64,000 bases of DNA from Chrysoperla carnea (Eukaryota > Arthropoda > Insecta > Neuroptera > Chrysopidae). The stretch spans positions 65,264,181 to 65,328,180 of the forward strand of contig NC_058340.1 in the NCBI RefSeq assembly GCF_905475395.1, in the 5' to 3' direction. Below, piece after piece: positions 26,224-40,400 of this stretch. The translations under genes and the position numbers were made by a program. Position 1 is the stretch's first letter. Every line of letters starts with the position of its first letter. Under the pieces are notes generated by a model. The model ran no database searches. It saw nothing but the letters and a program-made list of their open reading frames with translations, and was not told the DNA's origin.

Positions 26224-26615
26224 TATTCGTTGTGTGCGTAGTCATGGTAGGGACAATAAAATCGATGCCAGCGCTTTAAGTGAAAAATTTTGGAGTTAAA
26301 GGGGGCTGTTATGACTAATTTGCAATTCTTTACAATGTTAATGTAATAGAAATGTCAAATTAAAATTATTGAAAAACACTATTTAATTAAACTTAATGCA
26401 TTCAAAATTGTGAAAATAAGAAATCAAATTGAACAAATATTATTTTTCAAATGTAAATTATCATAATTATATATTTAAATTTGTGAGACAAGAATATTAA
26501 ATTTTAAATGTAAGTCTTAAATGCAATCCATACAATTATATATGCATCCATACAATTCTATAATTAAAGTAGTGTATCGTTACCATGGAAACGAAACTCA
26601 CGCACGGAGCGAATA
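26224..26615 (+). mobile_element. MITE family 'ATTCG', copy 1
   Basis: About 392 bp. Starts TATTCGTTGTGTGCGTAGTC and ends CACGCACGGAGCGAATA, which are imperfect inverted repeats. Three copies in the window (also 38368-38748 inverted and 53904-54294) share the interior, for example TCATGGTAGGGACAATAA and CCATACAATTATATATGCAT. Non-coding. Confidence 0.9.
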
Positions 26616-26619
26616 GTGT

Positions 26620-27655
26620 GTATTCTGTAGCTATATATCGGGGCATTTTTTTTAAAAGCATCGACATTCTACTTATATTAGTCTGTGATTCGTATGCATT
26701 TTAGAGTCTTATGTATCTTTGTTTTAGAGATCACATTACAGTACTGGAGTAAATTAAGATAAAAGTTTGCTTTTATTTTTTCGAGTTGCAATAATTCTTA
26801 CACTTAATGATTATTTCTAAAAATATCAAAATTTCCTACCTTGTTCAATGCTTACTTCAAACTGTTTCAATTTCCTACCTTGCTCTTTCAATCTTCCACA
26901 CTCTGAAGCGTCCGGGGCTTCCAATAGATTAAAGTCGGCTCTGTATACTCTTCCTATATTTTCATTTTCTCAACAATATGTAATATAAACTGGATTTTCC
27001 ACAAGTACCCAAGACTTTCATTAGCTTAAAGACGACTTTACATACTCTACATTTATTTTTCATTTCCTCAACAATCTATAACATAAACTGAATTAGTTCC
27101 GTATATTCATAATTTTTTCACACAGAAATTTTGAGAAATTCCCCTTGGTTCGAAATAGGTAATTTTTAAAATTTTTTTAGGGACTTAATCATAACAAAAA
27201 ACATTTTTTTTATATCTAGTCTGGTGTTGATTTTTATTTATTAAAACAAACTTCAAAAGCATTGTTACAGTTTATAAATTATAAAAAATGGTTCCAATAT
27301 AATTTTTTTTTACAAAGTTAATTAGTAATTATTGTTATAAATTTTATATTAAATTGTTTAAATATGTACATAACAATTTTTTTAAATAACAAGAGTATTT
27401 TTGATTTGAAAATGTTTATATTTTGTTCAATATATAAATGGTTTCTTAATTTTTTCTTTTCATATTAATCGATTTCTAAATATTTAAAAAGGTTTTGCCA
27501 AATCATTAAAAACAAATTTAAATAATTATTTTGGATGCAATCGATATTTTTTACCTTCTAAAATAGTAAATTATTATTACTAGCTTTTTCTTCGGATAAA
27601 TAATGGTTTATTAACATAATATTTAGTACAGTAAAAGATGTTATAAAAATTGGCT
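26620..27655. other. Gene-free AT-rich stretch
   Basis: TTTCAATTTCCTACCTTG-type text repeats locally near 26835-26885 and similar phrases recur near 26935-27065 (ACTCTNCNTATNTTT, TTTCTCAACAAT). Otherwise nothing was seen. Confidence 0.45.
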
Positions 27656-27659
27656 AATA

Positions 27660-27880
27660 AAGGAAAATGAAATAAACCGCTCAAATGAGTGTTTCGCAAA
27701 TGTTTCTATTTGTTCATCAACAATTAATTGGGTATTTGCAAGATTTTTTAAGGGTTCATATAAAATTGACTTAAAAAATGAACAAATAGGCAACTTATAT
27801 TACGTATATGTATGCATATACCTAAGAAACACATTCCACCAGGTTTAACCAAAAAGTGAGCGGTTTATTTCTGTTACATT
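27660..27880. mobile_element. MITE with GAAATAAACCGCTCA ends
   Basis: GAAATAAACCGCTCA at 27669-27683 is exactly mirrored at 27857-27871. The interior GCAAATGTTTCTATTTGTTC and ATAGGCAACTTATATTACGT recurs at 56740-56850. Non-coding. Confidence 0.75.
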
Positions 27881-28811
27881 TTTGATTATACTAATTTGTT
27901 CGTATTTTCTTTCGAGATATCAAATTATTATAAAAAAGAAAAGTTTATTATTTTTGACTCCATATTTGTTTCGAAGCTTTCATAATATGTATATAATTAA
28001 TGCTATCCAGAATGCGTCATTAAATAATTTGGCAATACAAGGTCGTATAAAAATGTGAAATAGTTTAAGATTGGCTACATTTAAAGGCGTACATCTAATC
28101 TAATTTTTTATTTACAAAAACCACTGATTACGAACTCGAGCGGTGGTAGTTTAGTTATGAAATCAATGATATAAATTAAAAACTGAATCGCTTCTGTAAA
28201 ATATTCTGTATGGAAAAAAAAACATGAATGTCGTACTAACCCGGCAGAGTAGGTTGCAAAAATTTCTTGATATACACTCCAACTTCTGCAAATGTGGCTT
28301 TTTGCTTTTAATAATCCAACATGTGGCTACAGGAGATTCTATGAGCCCGGCTCGAAATATTTCCATTTTAAGTCGGCTTTTATTTTATTCAAATTAATTT
28401 TAACATTTCTAGTCTCACGGAGCTACAACCACGCCATATCGCAATGTTTGACCGTGAGAACTACATTAAGCCAACATTCAATTTTTCGAGTGATTTTTTT
28501 TAATATTGTACTCACTATTTTTAAATAACTGAAAATTTTATAGGGATTCCTATCTCTCTCTACTGGATGTTTCTCTAATTTATGAATTTCATCTGAATAA
28601 TTGCAAATACTCCACACTGTGCCTTCGTATGCTTGCTTGTGATTTGAAACTGAAAAGCATTTTGTATAGAAATATTTTATCTTCACAGTGGTTTAAACTT
28701 CTCTCTGAAAATTATAGAATTAAAGAATTAATTCTCTTCGACCTCTACATTAAATTTAATTTTTAGGATTCTTAGAAACTTTATACAAAAAGGATTTAAT
28801 TTTTAGTTTAA

Positions 28812-29282
28812 GGTATATTGCATTAAAAGTATGCTTTTGGGTTTCCGGCAAATGAATGTGAAAATTATTGTTGTATCCTTTTTACTTCTGCATAACTTAT
28901 TAAATAAGAAATAATTTTTTTGCTACTATTTTTGATACTATTTTAATTACCAAAATAATTTTCAACTTTCATGTAATATTTGCCTGCTTGAGGCAAATTA
29001 TGAAGACTCAGATCTGTGTTCGTATTGGAACGACTTTGGCAATTTTTACACAACACTTTACTTTTCTCGTGATTTTAAATTGAGGTAAATACTTTCCAGA
29101 CGAAATAATTTAATTTTTTTTTATCAATTATTTATTATTGTAGTATTTATAACTTGCAAAAAGTAATGAACTCCAAACTTTTCAATGCTCAACACTAAAA
29201 GCTGTAACTTGAAATTAGTTTCTACTTTGACAACCAGGTGCCATGCCTCCTTTTGTCAGATCCCAATAGTTCGCAATATACC
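28812..29282. mobile_element. TTAA-flanked MITE (471 bp)
   Basis: TTAA (28808-28811) then GGTATATTGC at the left; GCAATATACC then TTAA (29283-29286) at the right. This is a perfect 10-bp inverted repeat with TTAA duplications, piggyBac-like in style. No coding content. The interior does not match the other TTAA element. Confidence 0.75.
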
Positions 29283-29888
29283 TTAATAAATGAAAATGTA
29301 ATGTATATTTGCTAGAAAATGGCTATGTAAACAAAATACCTTAAATACCTTAAAAAAATTAATAAATAACAAAATATTTGGATTTACCAAAACAATATTT
29401 TTATATTTAAAAAAAGAAATTATAACAAGTACGAGTTTTTTGAGTTAACTAAAAGTACTTTCATTAATTATTAAATATTTTTTTTTTTATACAAACATAA
29501 ATTACATATAAAACAAAAAATAATTGTTATTATTTATTTAGTTTTGTGTACATGAGTTTTTCTCATATCTTAATGTTGTGAATAAACAAACGTAAATTTT
29601 ATATTTTTTGTTTTTTTTTTTTTTAAATTCTAAAATGATAATCTAGTAGTAAAAAAGGGGATAAGATAACAACAAAAATTTAATAAATATACACAAAGTT
29701 ATTATGGATTCAAAATTAATTACCTTCGATAATTAACACTTCAGTTGAATATATATAAAAATTTCTCATCTAAAATAATTACTTTCTCAGGATAATAAAG
29801 GCATCAATATATTTTAATTTTTTTTTTACATATAGTTTTTTTTTAACACCCGATAAAATTTGTTTAACAACTTAATGATGGTGATTCG

Positions 29889-31262
29889 GAAGGGCCCGTA
29901 GAACATATTTTCTAATGAAATATTTTTTTTTACTAAACAAAATACACAAAAACAATTTAAAAATTCTTTCTAAATTGAGGTTTTTTGGAATAAGAACTAT
30001 CTTTAAATTACGTTATTTTTTCTACACGATTCATCATTTTGTGTTATTCCTCAATAAGGCGGTCTATCGAAAGGATCTAACAAGAATGGTTACGAATAAT
30101 ATTAATTTATAATCTCTACTTTTCGATACGAGGACTGAAAAGTATGATTTTCGCGGGGCAAGATAAAAAATTATTTCTCTTAGGCGATTACAAATAAACA
30201 TTATACGCCTGAATCAAATCTGATGATTAACGATATCAAGTTTTGCGGAAAATATGAAGAAAAACTCGATTCATAATATCCTTATAATCCCTTCTTTGCC
30301 CTATAATTTGTTTATCTCTCAATCAAGCCTAATAACCTTTGACTCTTAGAGATCCTAATATTTGGAAAAACTATTTTGTTTGTCTAATTTTTGTAAAATA
30401 TTTGCGCTGTAAATCCCATAACCCAATCACAGAATAAAGAGGGGTACTAATCCAACTTCTAAAAATTACTTTCTCAAAAAGATGAAGCTTTAAATTTTCC
30501 TCTTAACATATGTCCGTGTACGTAATTTATAGATAATCCAAAAGTTAAAACCAAGCCTAAAATATTGTACAAAAATAAATAAATATTCTTAAAATGCACA
30601 ATAAAACTTGGAATAGAAGATAGAAAATTCACCAACACCAATTTTGATTGACTTGAATTATAAATTTTCGCGAATTATCGGACGAAAATATACATTAAAC
30701 GTTTAATGATGAATTAATAATTTAGTGGCCAGCACTATTTCGAAGTTTATTTTATTTTTTTAAATTCAGAATGGCAACATTTTTCATAATTTGTTCAGTT
30801 TAACATGAAAAATTATTCTTAATTCAACTAATCTAATTTTAAGATCATTTGGGCCATAAAAATTGACTATTTTGGCATGGTATTTATAGCTTAAATAAAT
30901 CTTATCATTATCCTTATATTTAAATCTAAAAAAATTCTAAAAAAATTGTTACTTAGATGTCTACAATAAAGATCGTAACCAATTAAAACAGTGAACTCCA
31001 AAAAAACAAAAGTGGTGGTAAATATTTGTAGATCCACTTGTGTTATATTTTAGCAAATCCTAATTTACTTATTTTCAAAATAGTAAACTGAACATGGATT
31101 ACATCTACGAGTCTTCCTCGATTCGCTACGATTTTAATAGTTCATTATTTTCCTAGTTTATTGTGCAGTCATATTTTTAATAAATAATTCCTACCACTAA
31201 TAATAATAATAATAATTTAAGAAAATATTATCATAATTAGAATATTCTACGGGCCCTTCCTA
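29889..31262. repeat. Inverted repeat pair GGAAGGGCCCGTAGAA, 1.37 kb apart
   Basis: GGAAGGGCCCGTAGAACATAT at about 29889 is mirrored by ATATTCTACGGGCCCTTCC ending at about 31262. The pair is GC-rich in an AT-rich setting. It could be the ends of a DNA transposon, but no target duplication was found and the interior has no ORF. Confidence 0.45.
31157..31162 (-). terminator. Candidate poly(A) signal for the USP10-like gene
   Basis: AATAAA on the minus strand, about 320 nt beyond the stop codon. The region between is T-rich on the plus strand (A-rich on the transcript). Because the DNA is so AT-rich, AATAAA occurs often by chance, so this is only the first well-placed candidate. Confidence 0.3.
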
Positions 31263-31478
31263 TTACCGACAGTTTTGCATTTTTTTATGTTTTTTTTGTT
31301 TTTGTTTTTTAGTAGAAATTAAATCAAAACCAAAAAATGTTTTTAGAGAAACTGAAACAAACAAGAAAATTGATTTAAACTTTAAATTTTATAATTTTCT
31401 TAATCACTGTTTTTTTTTCAATTTTTTTTTTTTTTTATCTTTTTTTTTTTTACACGCACACGATGGATAATGTTGTCT

Positions 31479-34400
31479 CTACTCTTTTTTTGTTTGTGGT
31501 TGTTGTGCTCCTTGATTTCCGATAGTGTCACATCGTCTGTAATACAATAAATAAGGCATTCGTGGTGCACGTGGTCGCAATACTTGTGACTCGGATACAC
31601 CTCGGACGGAGCTATCATCATACCGTACCCATCCACCATAGCCAACATGGAAAGCATCGGTGATATAATGACCTTTTGTTGCTTCTTTACCATCATGATA
31701 GACAACAGCAAATAGTTTGTATTGTTTTTGTTTGTTCGTATACTTTTTATTTGCTGACATCAATTCTGTAAAAGAGAGAAGAAAATTTATTGAGGTTGGT
31801 ATTGGGTTTTGCAATTAAGATTTCAGCGCCATAATGTTTAAAATATCTACAATCATCTTCGGTAAAATAGCTGTTTTTTTGTTTACGTATAGCAATAATG
31901 CCAAATTTTTTACTTTTTAACAACCATTTTTTTGGAATCGGCGAGGTTTAGGAAAAAATAACAAAGGACAAAAAATGCTAAGAATAGTTCAAAATATGAG
32001 ATCCAATATTTTTTGCATAACTGATGATAAAAAAATTAAAACTTACTCGAATCAATCTTTAAATCAACAGGAAATTCTACATTCTTGATAATCTTCGAAC
32101 ATGTATCTCGTTCATAATGGAAACACTTCAAATGTAGAATAAGAACCAAAGGTAATTCTTCAATAGATACTTGTTGCCAAGCTTCCACAGCTTGTTGCGT
32201 ACGTGAGCACGTAACACCTTCCAAACGATCTTTTCCAACCAAAATTTCAAGTGCTTCTTTAACTGATGTAGCTTTTTCTATATCTAATTGCAAAGTGAAA
32301 AATGGTTGTACATTATCTGTTGATTGATCACCAGCTCGCTGAACACGTGAACGTAGTTGACCCCGAAATATATCACTGACGGGTGATCGACTGAATTCTG
32401 TTCGTCTGGTAATTGATCCTTTATTTTTTGGTCCCATTACTTTCCATTCATCTTCATCGCTGATATCTCCACTATTTCCACTCTTTTTACCATCAGCCGG
32501 AGATGATTCGGCCATATTATCTTCCACCAATTTTATTAACTAGAAAAATTAAAAACATATTATAATAAAAACCATTTTCTACGACCTCGCATATTCATCG
32601 AAGCCACACAACTTATCAAAATACTTACCTCAACCATTTCATCATTCAAACTATTCAGCAAACATCCCAAAAACTCTTCAGCATCTTCTTGTCGGCCATC
32701 AACACTAAACGAGTCGGACCGAATCATATTCAATGATTGATACACACTTGATGGTTCTAAAGCTGGTCCGCAATTCACAAACTCTAGCACTTCGCCCTTT
32801 TGATTAGCAGTTGCAGCTGCATTATTCTTTTCGCGACGTCCAACACGAGCACCAGCCGGCAATGGTGAGAATTCATTGATTAGATCAATTATACTATCGA
32901 TGATTGGATAAGGGGATTTTTCTTTTAAACTTTTTTGTTGTGGAAGAGCTTGTATTAAATTATAAAATGGCGGACATGCCAATAATGCTTGCAGTATTGA
33001 ATTCACGTAACAAAAATTACTACGATTTGTCAATCCGCGTGGTAGTAAACTTATTGTACGGTTATCGATCACATATTTGCTGAGGAATTCTGTAATAAAT
33101 AAATAAAAAGTATTATTTCCTTAATACATTCGAAGAACTGATTGATTTACCAACGTACAATCAAAATTACTAAAGTTAGGTTTGAAAAATTAATAAAAAT
33201 TCGAAAATAATAAATCAGTTTCGAAAAAAAATTAGAAATGTAACTAAAATTCCTTTGGCTGATATAATTTGAAAGTATAGCAGCCATACACAATTGAAGT
33301 TTTACTGTTCCCACCAAGAGCACACTAAGAACTGCATTAATTAGCAGATTTAGCCGGCTTTACACAGATGGGGTACTTGACTGTACCTAGGATCGAACCC
33401 TGAACCTTTTGTTTACAAGTCTAACACGCTATCCACACAACTACAGAGAGCCATGTTAACACGTTCAAATATTTTGTTCAATACATATCAACTTTGAAAA
33501 AAAAGAACCCCATTATAAATAGGAAAAGATCAAATTTTTATAAACGTATTGTTCGGAATCTATTTCTACCAATTTTAAGGTTATGCTGCCAATCTAAATA
33601 TATATATAAGCGAAATACTACTCCCTAACTAACTCATCAAGAGATCTTTAGTTCAATAGAGAGGTCTTTGGTAGACGTTCAATAAAAACAGATTTTAGAA
33701 ATTTAACTCTTAAGATGGTGAAAAAGGGGACGATCAACGTTTGCTATAATATCAATGTTACTAAAGTTTTTTTTTTTTTTTAAACTTCATATGGTTTACA
33801 ATATCTACAAAATAGAATTATAATTATTCTTCTCACAAATAGTTTGTTAGGAATGTTTTATTTACAAATCGGAAATCTTTAACTAGATTTTATCGTTGCA
33901 GAAAAAATAATTATAAATAAATATTAAATAAAAAGTTCAAGACTGACAGAAAAAGTCGACGACAAATCATCGAAGATGGAAACTTTTTATACAAGAAAGG
34001 ATTTTTTGAAATTCAACCTCGAAGGCAGGCAAAATGAGACATACAAATTTCTAAAGGAAATAAAATGTTTTTATTTAACTTACCTCCCATTCGATATGAA
34101 TTTGGATCATCGAAAAATGCACTACCCACAGCTTTTTGTGGTTTAGTTTGATTGTTCTTCAAATCTTTATTCCCAACCTTCTTATCTGCTTGACTATCGA
34201 ATGGCAAAACTCTTGCTAATGGTTTGTTTACAACTTTTGGTGTATTTGCTGCCGTTGCAGTATTCGAAGAATTTATGGTATTCGAATTCGCCGTGTTATT
34301 TATGACTGGTGATGAAACTGAATTATTATTAGCTGATTTATTAAATAAACTAGCCCATGATTTTTGAGTACTGTTATTATTGGTTACACTTGGAGAACTT

Positions 34401-37400
34401 TCGATTATTTTAGGCGTTATTCCATTTACTAAATTCTTCTTCTCCCCGACAGCTTCCTCTTTAATACTCATCGCTTTATTAAATACGGCACAAATTTCTT
34501 TTGGAGAGGCGGCAATTACATTTTCTTTAAGGGTTGTATCGCCTTCTGGGATTTGAATTTTTGGTTTTTCGATTGACTTAGGTATAGTTTTTTGTTCAGA
34601 AGGTTTGATAGCAGTCTTTTCGATGGAAACCGGCTGTGTTACGGGTATTGGAGCAGCTACAAGTTGTGTTGCAGGAACAGGTTGAGTTGTGGATACTGAT
34701 TTTGGAGGATTATTTACAACTGGTTTCGATTCTTTATTAATTGAGGCGATGTTCTGTACATCTTTTTGTGGTTTTTCAATTTTTTTTTCAACAACTGGCG
34801 TTGAAGGTTTACCATTATTAGCAGCTACCGTTACAGGGACTTTGGGCGTAGTATTCACAACTTTTGGCGATGTTTTTGTCTTATGAATTTTTTCAGACTT
34901 TTTCACCATATCCCCTCCGCTGGTAATAATTGGTGATTTTGTTACGATTGTAGTTGCACTAACTTCAGGGACTGGTGTAATTACAACCACTTCTGATTTT
35001 GTATCATGATGTTTTTCATTTGTTTCGTGTTTGATTTGTACATGCGTATTGATGCATGATGACTTATTGGTGTTCTGTTTTTGTTTGGATGGTTGTTGAT
35101 TACTCACTATGATTGTGGTTCCACCAGGCATCGGATTTTGATATGGTTGGGCATTCTCACGTTGTGGATCAACGGGTATAGCTTCTTGAACAGGATGATG
35201 AACACCTTGGGCATCTGTTGAATATGGAAATTCAGGAACTGGCATAGGTCCTGCTGGAACGTACATACCATGTGGTGGATAAACGCCTGAAAAACAATTT
35301 TTGGAGATTATTGACTTAAAACTTGAAATACAAAAATAAAATTGGAACCAAATTATCCACGATATATGAGTATCAAAAAAAAAAAATAAATAAAATGTAA
35401 CTAAAATTCCTTTGGCTGATATAATTTGCAAGTATAACAGCCATACACAATTGAAGTTTTGATGTTCCCATCAAGAGCACACTAAGAAATGCATTGATTA
35501 GCAGATTTAGCCGGCTTTACACAGATGGGGTAAATATTGCAAGTCTAACACACTACAAGGATAAAGAAAGACTCTTTAAACGATCAAAGATTTGTTCTAT
35601 TCATAACAATTAAATTTCAAAAACACAAAATTATCTGTTAGGGCAATGAACGAAAGAAATGAATAAGGAAAGCAACTATCTGATAAAATAAGCATTTTTT
35701 TGAAAGCAGCAGAAGCATAGTTTTTATAATTGAATATTCCATTCGAATAAAAATTTGCAGTTTTCCTATAGTTTTTTGGAAAATGCACACATTCTTAATA
35801 GTTTTTCCCGGGAAATATAGAAAAAAGCTTTTATAACGAAATAATCAATAAAAATAAACTAAAAATATTTTTATTTCTGTGTTTTATTTAAAAAAAGGTA
35901 TAAGTATATTATCATAGATAATAAATGAGAACTCAAAAATAATTCTAATTATGTTCTTCCCCCAATCAATTTTGTATTATTAAAATACGTATTTCGACTA
36001 CCACATAGTCATAAACATGAATTAGCTAATCGTAATCATTCTTATAAGTAAAGTATATTACTGGATTCTAACTTGATTTTAAATACTATTTTACGAGTTT
36101 TAAGGCTAAACAGCTCACAAGGCAAAGATATGTTGTATATTAATTGTATAACGCGTATTGCTTTAACATAAAACAAATAAAAAAACCCGGCTGCAGGTAT
36201 AATTAATGATTTATTTCTATTTCCACTTTTCGAAAAAACTTTTATAGGTACTCTTTTGGTATAAAATTTAATTCCTTCAAAGGATTTTGTTTAAGAGATC
36301 GAACAACTTGAAACAGGCGTAAATGACTTAAAAAATGTTACTCGTCTTTAGAGCAGTCGGGTAAACTATCTTTAAGAAAATAGTTTTCAAAAATCAACGT
36401 CTAATTTTGGATTTGGATTTTTAGATGTTTCGAAATTTTGTAGAATATACGAAGGATCATTAATATATTGTCCTTCGATGTGGTTTTTTTTTTATAGAAA
36501 TTCATCGATTTTACGTACAAGAATTCGGTGAAAAATATGGTGGTGTGAAAAACAAATGCGAACCAGTGGCAAGTTGAGCCGATGGATGATGCATTGCAGC
36601 CGGTGGTGAGTAGTATGTGGCATACGGTTGAGGTTGTGGCATTATCAACGTTTTAAACATTGGTGGATTCATTGGTGGTGACGGATCCACTTCAGTCTGT
36701 CGATGACGTGATATATTTCTACTACGCATTTGTCGTCCACCATTACCATTTGTACGAATTTCTTGTTCGGTTGCCGCTGGTGGAGGTGGAGCTGCCGTTG
36801 GTGGTGGAGGCACAGCAGTCGGTGGTGGTGGTGCAAATCCTGGTATATATTGTGGACTAATGCTGTAAAATATAAAATTTGAATAAGACTAATTTTCATA
36901 AAGATTTTAAACTAATTTTAATCGCTATTTGAAGATCTAAGTGACTAAGGTTGAAGAAATTTGAGTGATTAGATTAATCAAGCACTATTTCAATTGATCC
37001 AAAAATAACTTCCAATTTTAACTTGAATTAATTTAAACTTTTGATGAAAATCATTAGAGGCTAGCTTTAACTCAAGCAAAACGAAAATCTAATAAAAAAA
37101 AATTCATATATTGTATAACTTTTGAGATAAATGCTCAAATTGATGTAAAAAATATAAAAAATGTAATCGAAATCCTCCTAAGAACTGTAAATTGAAAGTT
37201 AATAGCCTATCGTTAACTTTAATTGGATTTTCTGAATCAGGTCAAGACAAATGTGTAGCTAAAATTCCTTTGGCTCGAATAATTTGGAAGTATAACAGCC
37301 ATACACAATTGAAGTTTTGATGTTCCCATCAAGAGCACACTAAGAAATGCATTAATTAGCAGATTTAACCGGCCTTACACAGATGCGGTACCTAAGATCG

Positions 37401-40400
37401 AACCTTTACACAAATCTAGCATATTTTAACCACTAATGTATCACTCTAACCAAGGGGGCTGTTATCAAGTTCAAAATGAATTTATATATCGTAAGTTTAC
37501 AATGTGTCATCACAGAAAACATCCAAAATTATAGTGCCCTGCTAGCCTAATAGAGAGCTAGATAAAATTTTTTACCTATATTACACCCTTTACCTCTATT
37601 AATAATTATTTAAAATATTTACCTGTGGTAGTTGACATGCGCTGTTACATTGTTCACATAAACATTCTGTTGTGGATATCCAGGTTGAACAGCTGGGGCA
37701 GCGGGTATCGAGTAAACATTTGGTGGTGGCGGAGGGTGCTGATGTTGAGGACCGTACACATGTGGTGAATGTACAGCACCTCCAACACCTGAATGTGGTG
37801 ACATGACGCCACTGCTACCGCCAGTTGATACACCCGATATCGATGGACTATCTCTTCCAGAATGTTGATCACTATCACCTGGAATAGGTGATTCAGTCAT
37901 AGAGAACTCTTCAGCTATGTAATAAAATCCATCTTAAAGGAGAAAATAGTTCTCATTATTCACAACATTCGTACTTGTTCGTTTAGCGAAAAACATTTAA
38001 CGATGAGATTTTAGTTAACACAGAAAAAAATTACAGAAAATCACAAAATCAACTAGAAAGTCCGTAACCAGGAATATTTTTTTTTTGGGAAATTAAAAAT
38101 TTTTTCTCTGGCTACGTGCTTGAAACCTTTATTATCGTGGCAAACAAAAAAACTTACGTGAATTTTCGAAAAATGCGATGTGTAATTAAATGTGCCTTTA
38201 AGATCTTTTTAAAAAAAAAAAAGGTTTAGACATAAAATTAGATTGTAATTAGAATAGTGCCTTAGAAAAGAAACATTGCAAATACTAACAAAAATATTTC
38301 TTATTCCTGTTATGTAAGCCCTGTAATTTCAAATAAATGAAAAAGCAAGATAACGTGATATTTAAGCTATTCGCACCGTGTGTGAGTTTTTTTGGAGGCG
38401 TTTCCATGATAACGATACACTACTTTATAGAATTGTATGAATGCATATATAATTGTATGGATTGCATTTATAACTTACATTGAAAATTTAATATTATTGT
38501 GTCTCAAAAATTTAAATAAATAATTATGATAATTTACGTTTGAAAAATAATATTTGTGCAATTTGATTTTTTATTTTCACAATTTTTAATGCATTAAGTT
38601 TAATGCATTTTAATTGGACATTTTCTATAACATTAACATGTAAAGAATTGCAAATTAGTCATAAAAGCCTCCTTTATCGCCAAAATTTTGCACTGGAAGC
38701 GCTGGCATCGATTTTATTGTCCCTACCATGACTACACACACAACGAATTGGTTTGGAAAAACACAACAGGGCATTTGTCAGACACTATGATTACTTGATA
38801 ACAAAAATAAATATTAGTTTCAACGCTTATGTGAAAAATACAAATCTTTAAAGATTCGACCACATAGATAGTATTAGATACCATCGATGGTATTGTTTCA
38901 GTTTAATTTAAAGAGAACTCGATCAAATTCCACGTACGTTTCAATTACGTTCGTGAATTTAATAATTTTTCAGTACCAGTATATTTAAAATTTTCTACCA
39001 AACGATGAATGTTCGACTTATTATCAAAACAAGAATCCTCGAACAGAACTCTTAAGTTTAAGAATTTGAATGAGTTATTCAGTATTGCATGAAGAAATTG
39101 CGCGTACCATTTGAGTGCTATTATAAATCAAACAAAATGGCATGAAATAATCTTTCAAATAAAAGACCTAAGGTATTCCATACGCAAAGTTCGGACACTC
39201 TCAATGAAAAACCATTTACAAATATAAAATATGTGAAATGTTAGTTTTCACTCATTTTCAATTCAAAATTTTGAATTTTGATGAAGCAATAATAGAATAA
39301 TAAAAAAAAGTAGCGTCGTTAAAAAACAAAAATCAAGAAAAAAAATGTTAGTCAAACAAAATAATTATGAATATTAGAAAAAAATAAATAAATAAATAAA
39401 AATAAAATAAAACATGTCACAGTCAAAAATGAACCGACCTTCTACTGGATAGGGTTGAATAACAACTGGATAAAATGGAGTATGCAACATTCCACTGTGT
39501 GGCATCGGGACGCCTGATGTCGAATAACAGCGTTTTCAAATGAATTCAAATATGAAATAAAATTGCAAGTTTAATTTTTTTTTCTTTGTTTTTTATTTCT
39601 AAGCGAAAAACTTGGAATATCTCAGAAAGCATTTTTCTGAGGACAACCTTATTAAGGGGTAACTATTATTATGAATAAAATTTTTCATATTTTTTAGTTC
39701 TAAATTCGATCAAATTTGCAAAGGCATTCTGAAAAAGCGATGCTAAAAATTTTGAAATCTACAAGGGCATTTCCCCTTAAAAAACTTAAACAAAAAATAC
39801 AAACCGTATTGAGATTGTTGAATATTGGGATGTTGAAGCCACTGTTGGGATGAATAATCCCCGACCGGTTCTGAATACTGGCTATTGTTACTTGAAACTG
39901 ATTGATCCGATACCCAAGGTAATTGTAAGGTGTAGTCAAGTTGTGGATTACCAAAAATCTCCTTTAAGTGATTCCGTTCACTATCATCCACGTCGCTTAA
40001 GTCCAAAAACTCATAGCCCTCCTACAGAAAGTACAACACAACATAAAAAAAACGCTATTTTAATTTACCTAACCTAAAATTAACTTGAAACATTCTAGAA
40101 GTTTTAGGTGAAGTTATCTTACTTACCAAATTTTCTTATGTAAATTTTATGGATAAAACACAATTTAGATTCGCCAAAAACAAAAATATACTTGAGATTT
40201 CGAAAAAAAAACTGCAAGGTCAGAATGTAGGGCGGTTACCGGTAAAAAAAATAGGTACTCAAAAAATTTTTTTTGAAGAACTTCGTCAAAAAGTTTGATA
40301 ACAGAACAACTGTTAATGTAAAACTAAAATATGTTATTCGAAACTAAAGAATCATAACCTAAACATTGCGAAATAATTCGATACGAAATAATATTTAGTT

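Noticed and set aside
31418..31711. Minus-strand frame of 97 codons overlapping the last USP10 exon
   Set aside because: Different frame from the catalytic His box exon and ends in a poly-Lys read from a T-rich tract.
33360..33452. Possible tRNA gene on the minus strand
   Set aside because: Box A and box B are present but no full cloverleaf forms, and the same head recurs in two decayed copies with a shared body; it is a SINE.
34689..34886. Plus-strand open frame opposite USP10 exon 6
   Set aside because: Shadow of the Thr/Val/Pro-rich minus-strand coding sequence.
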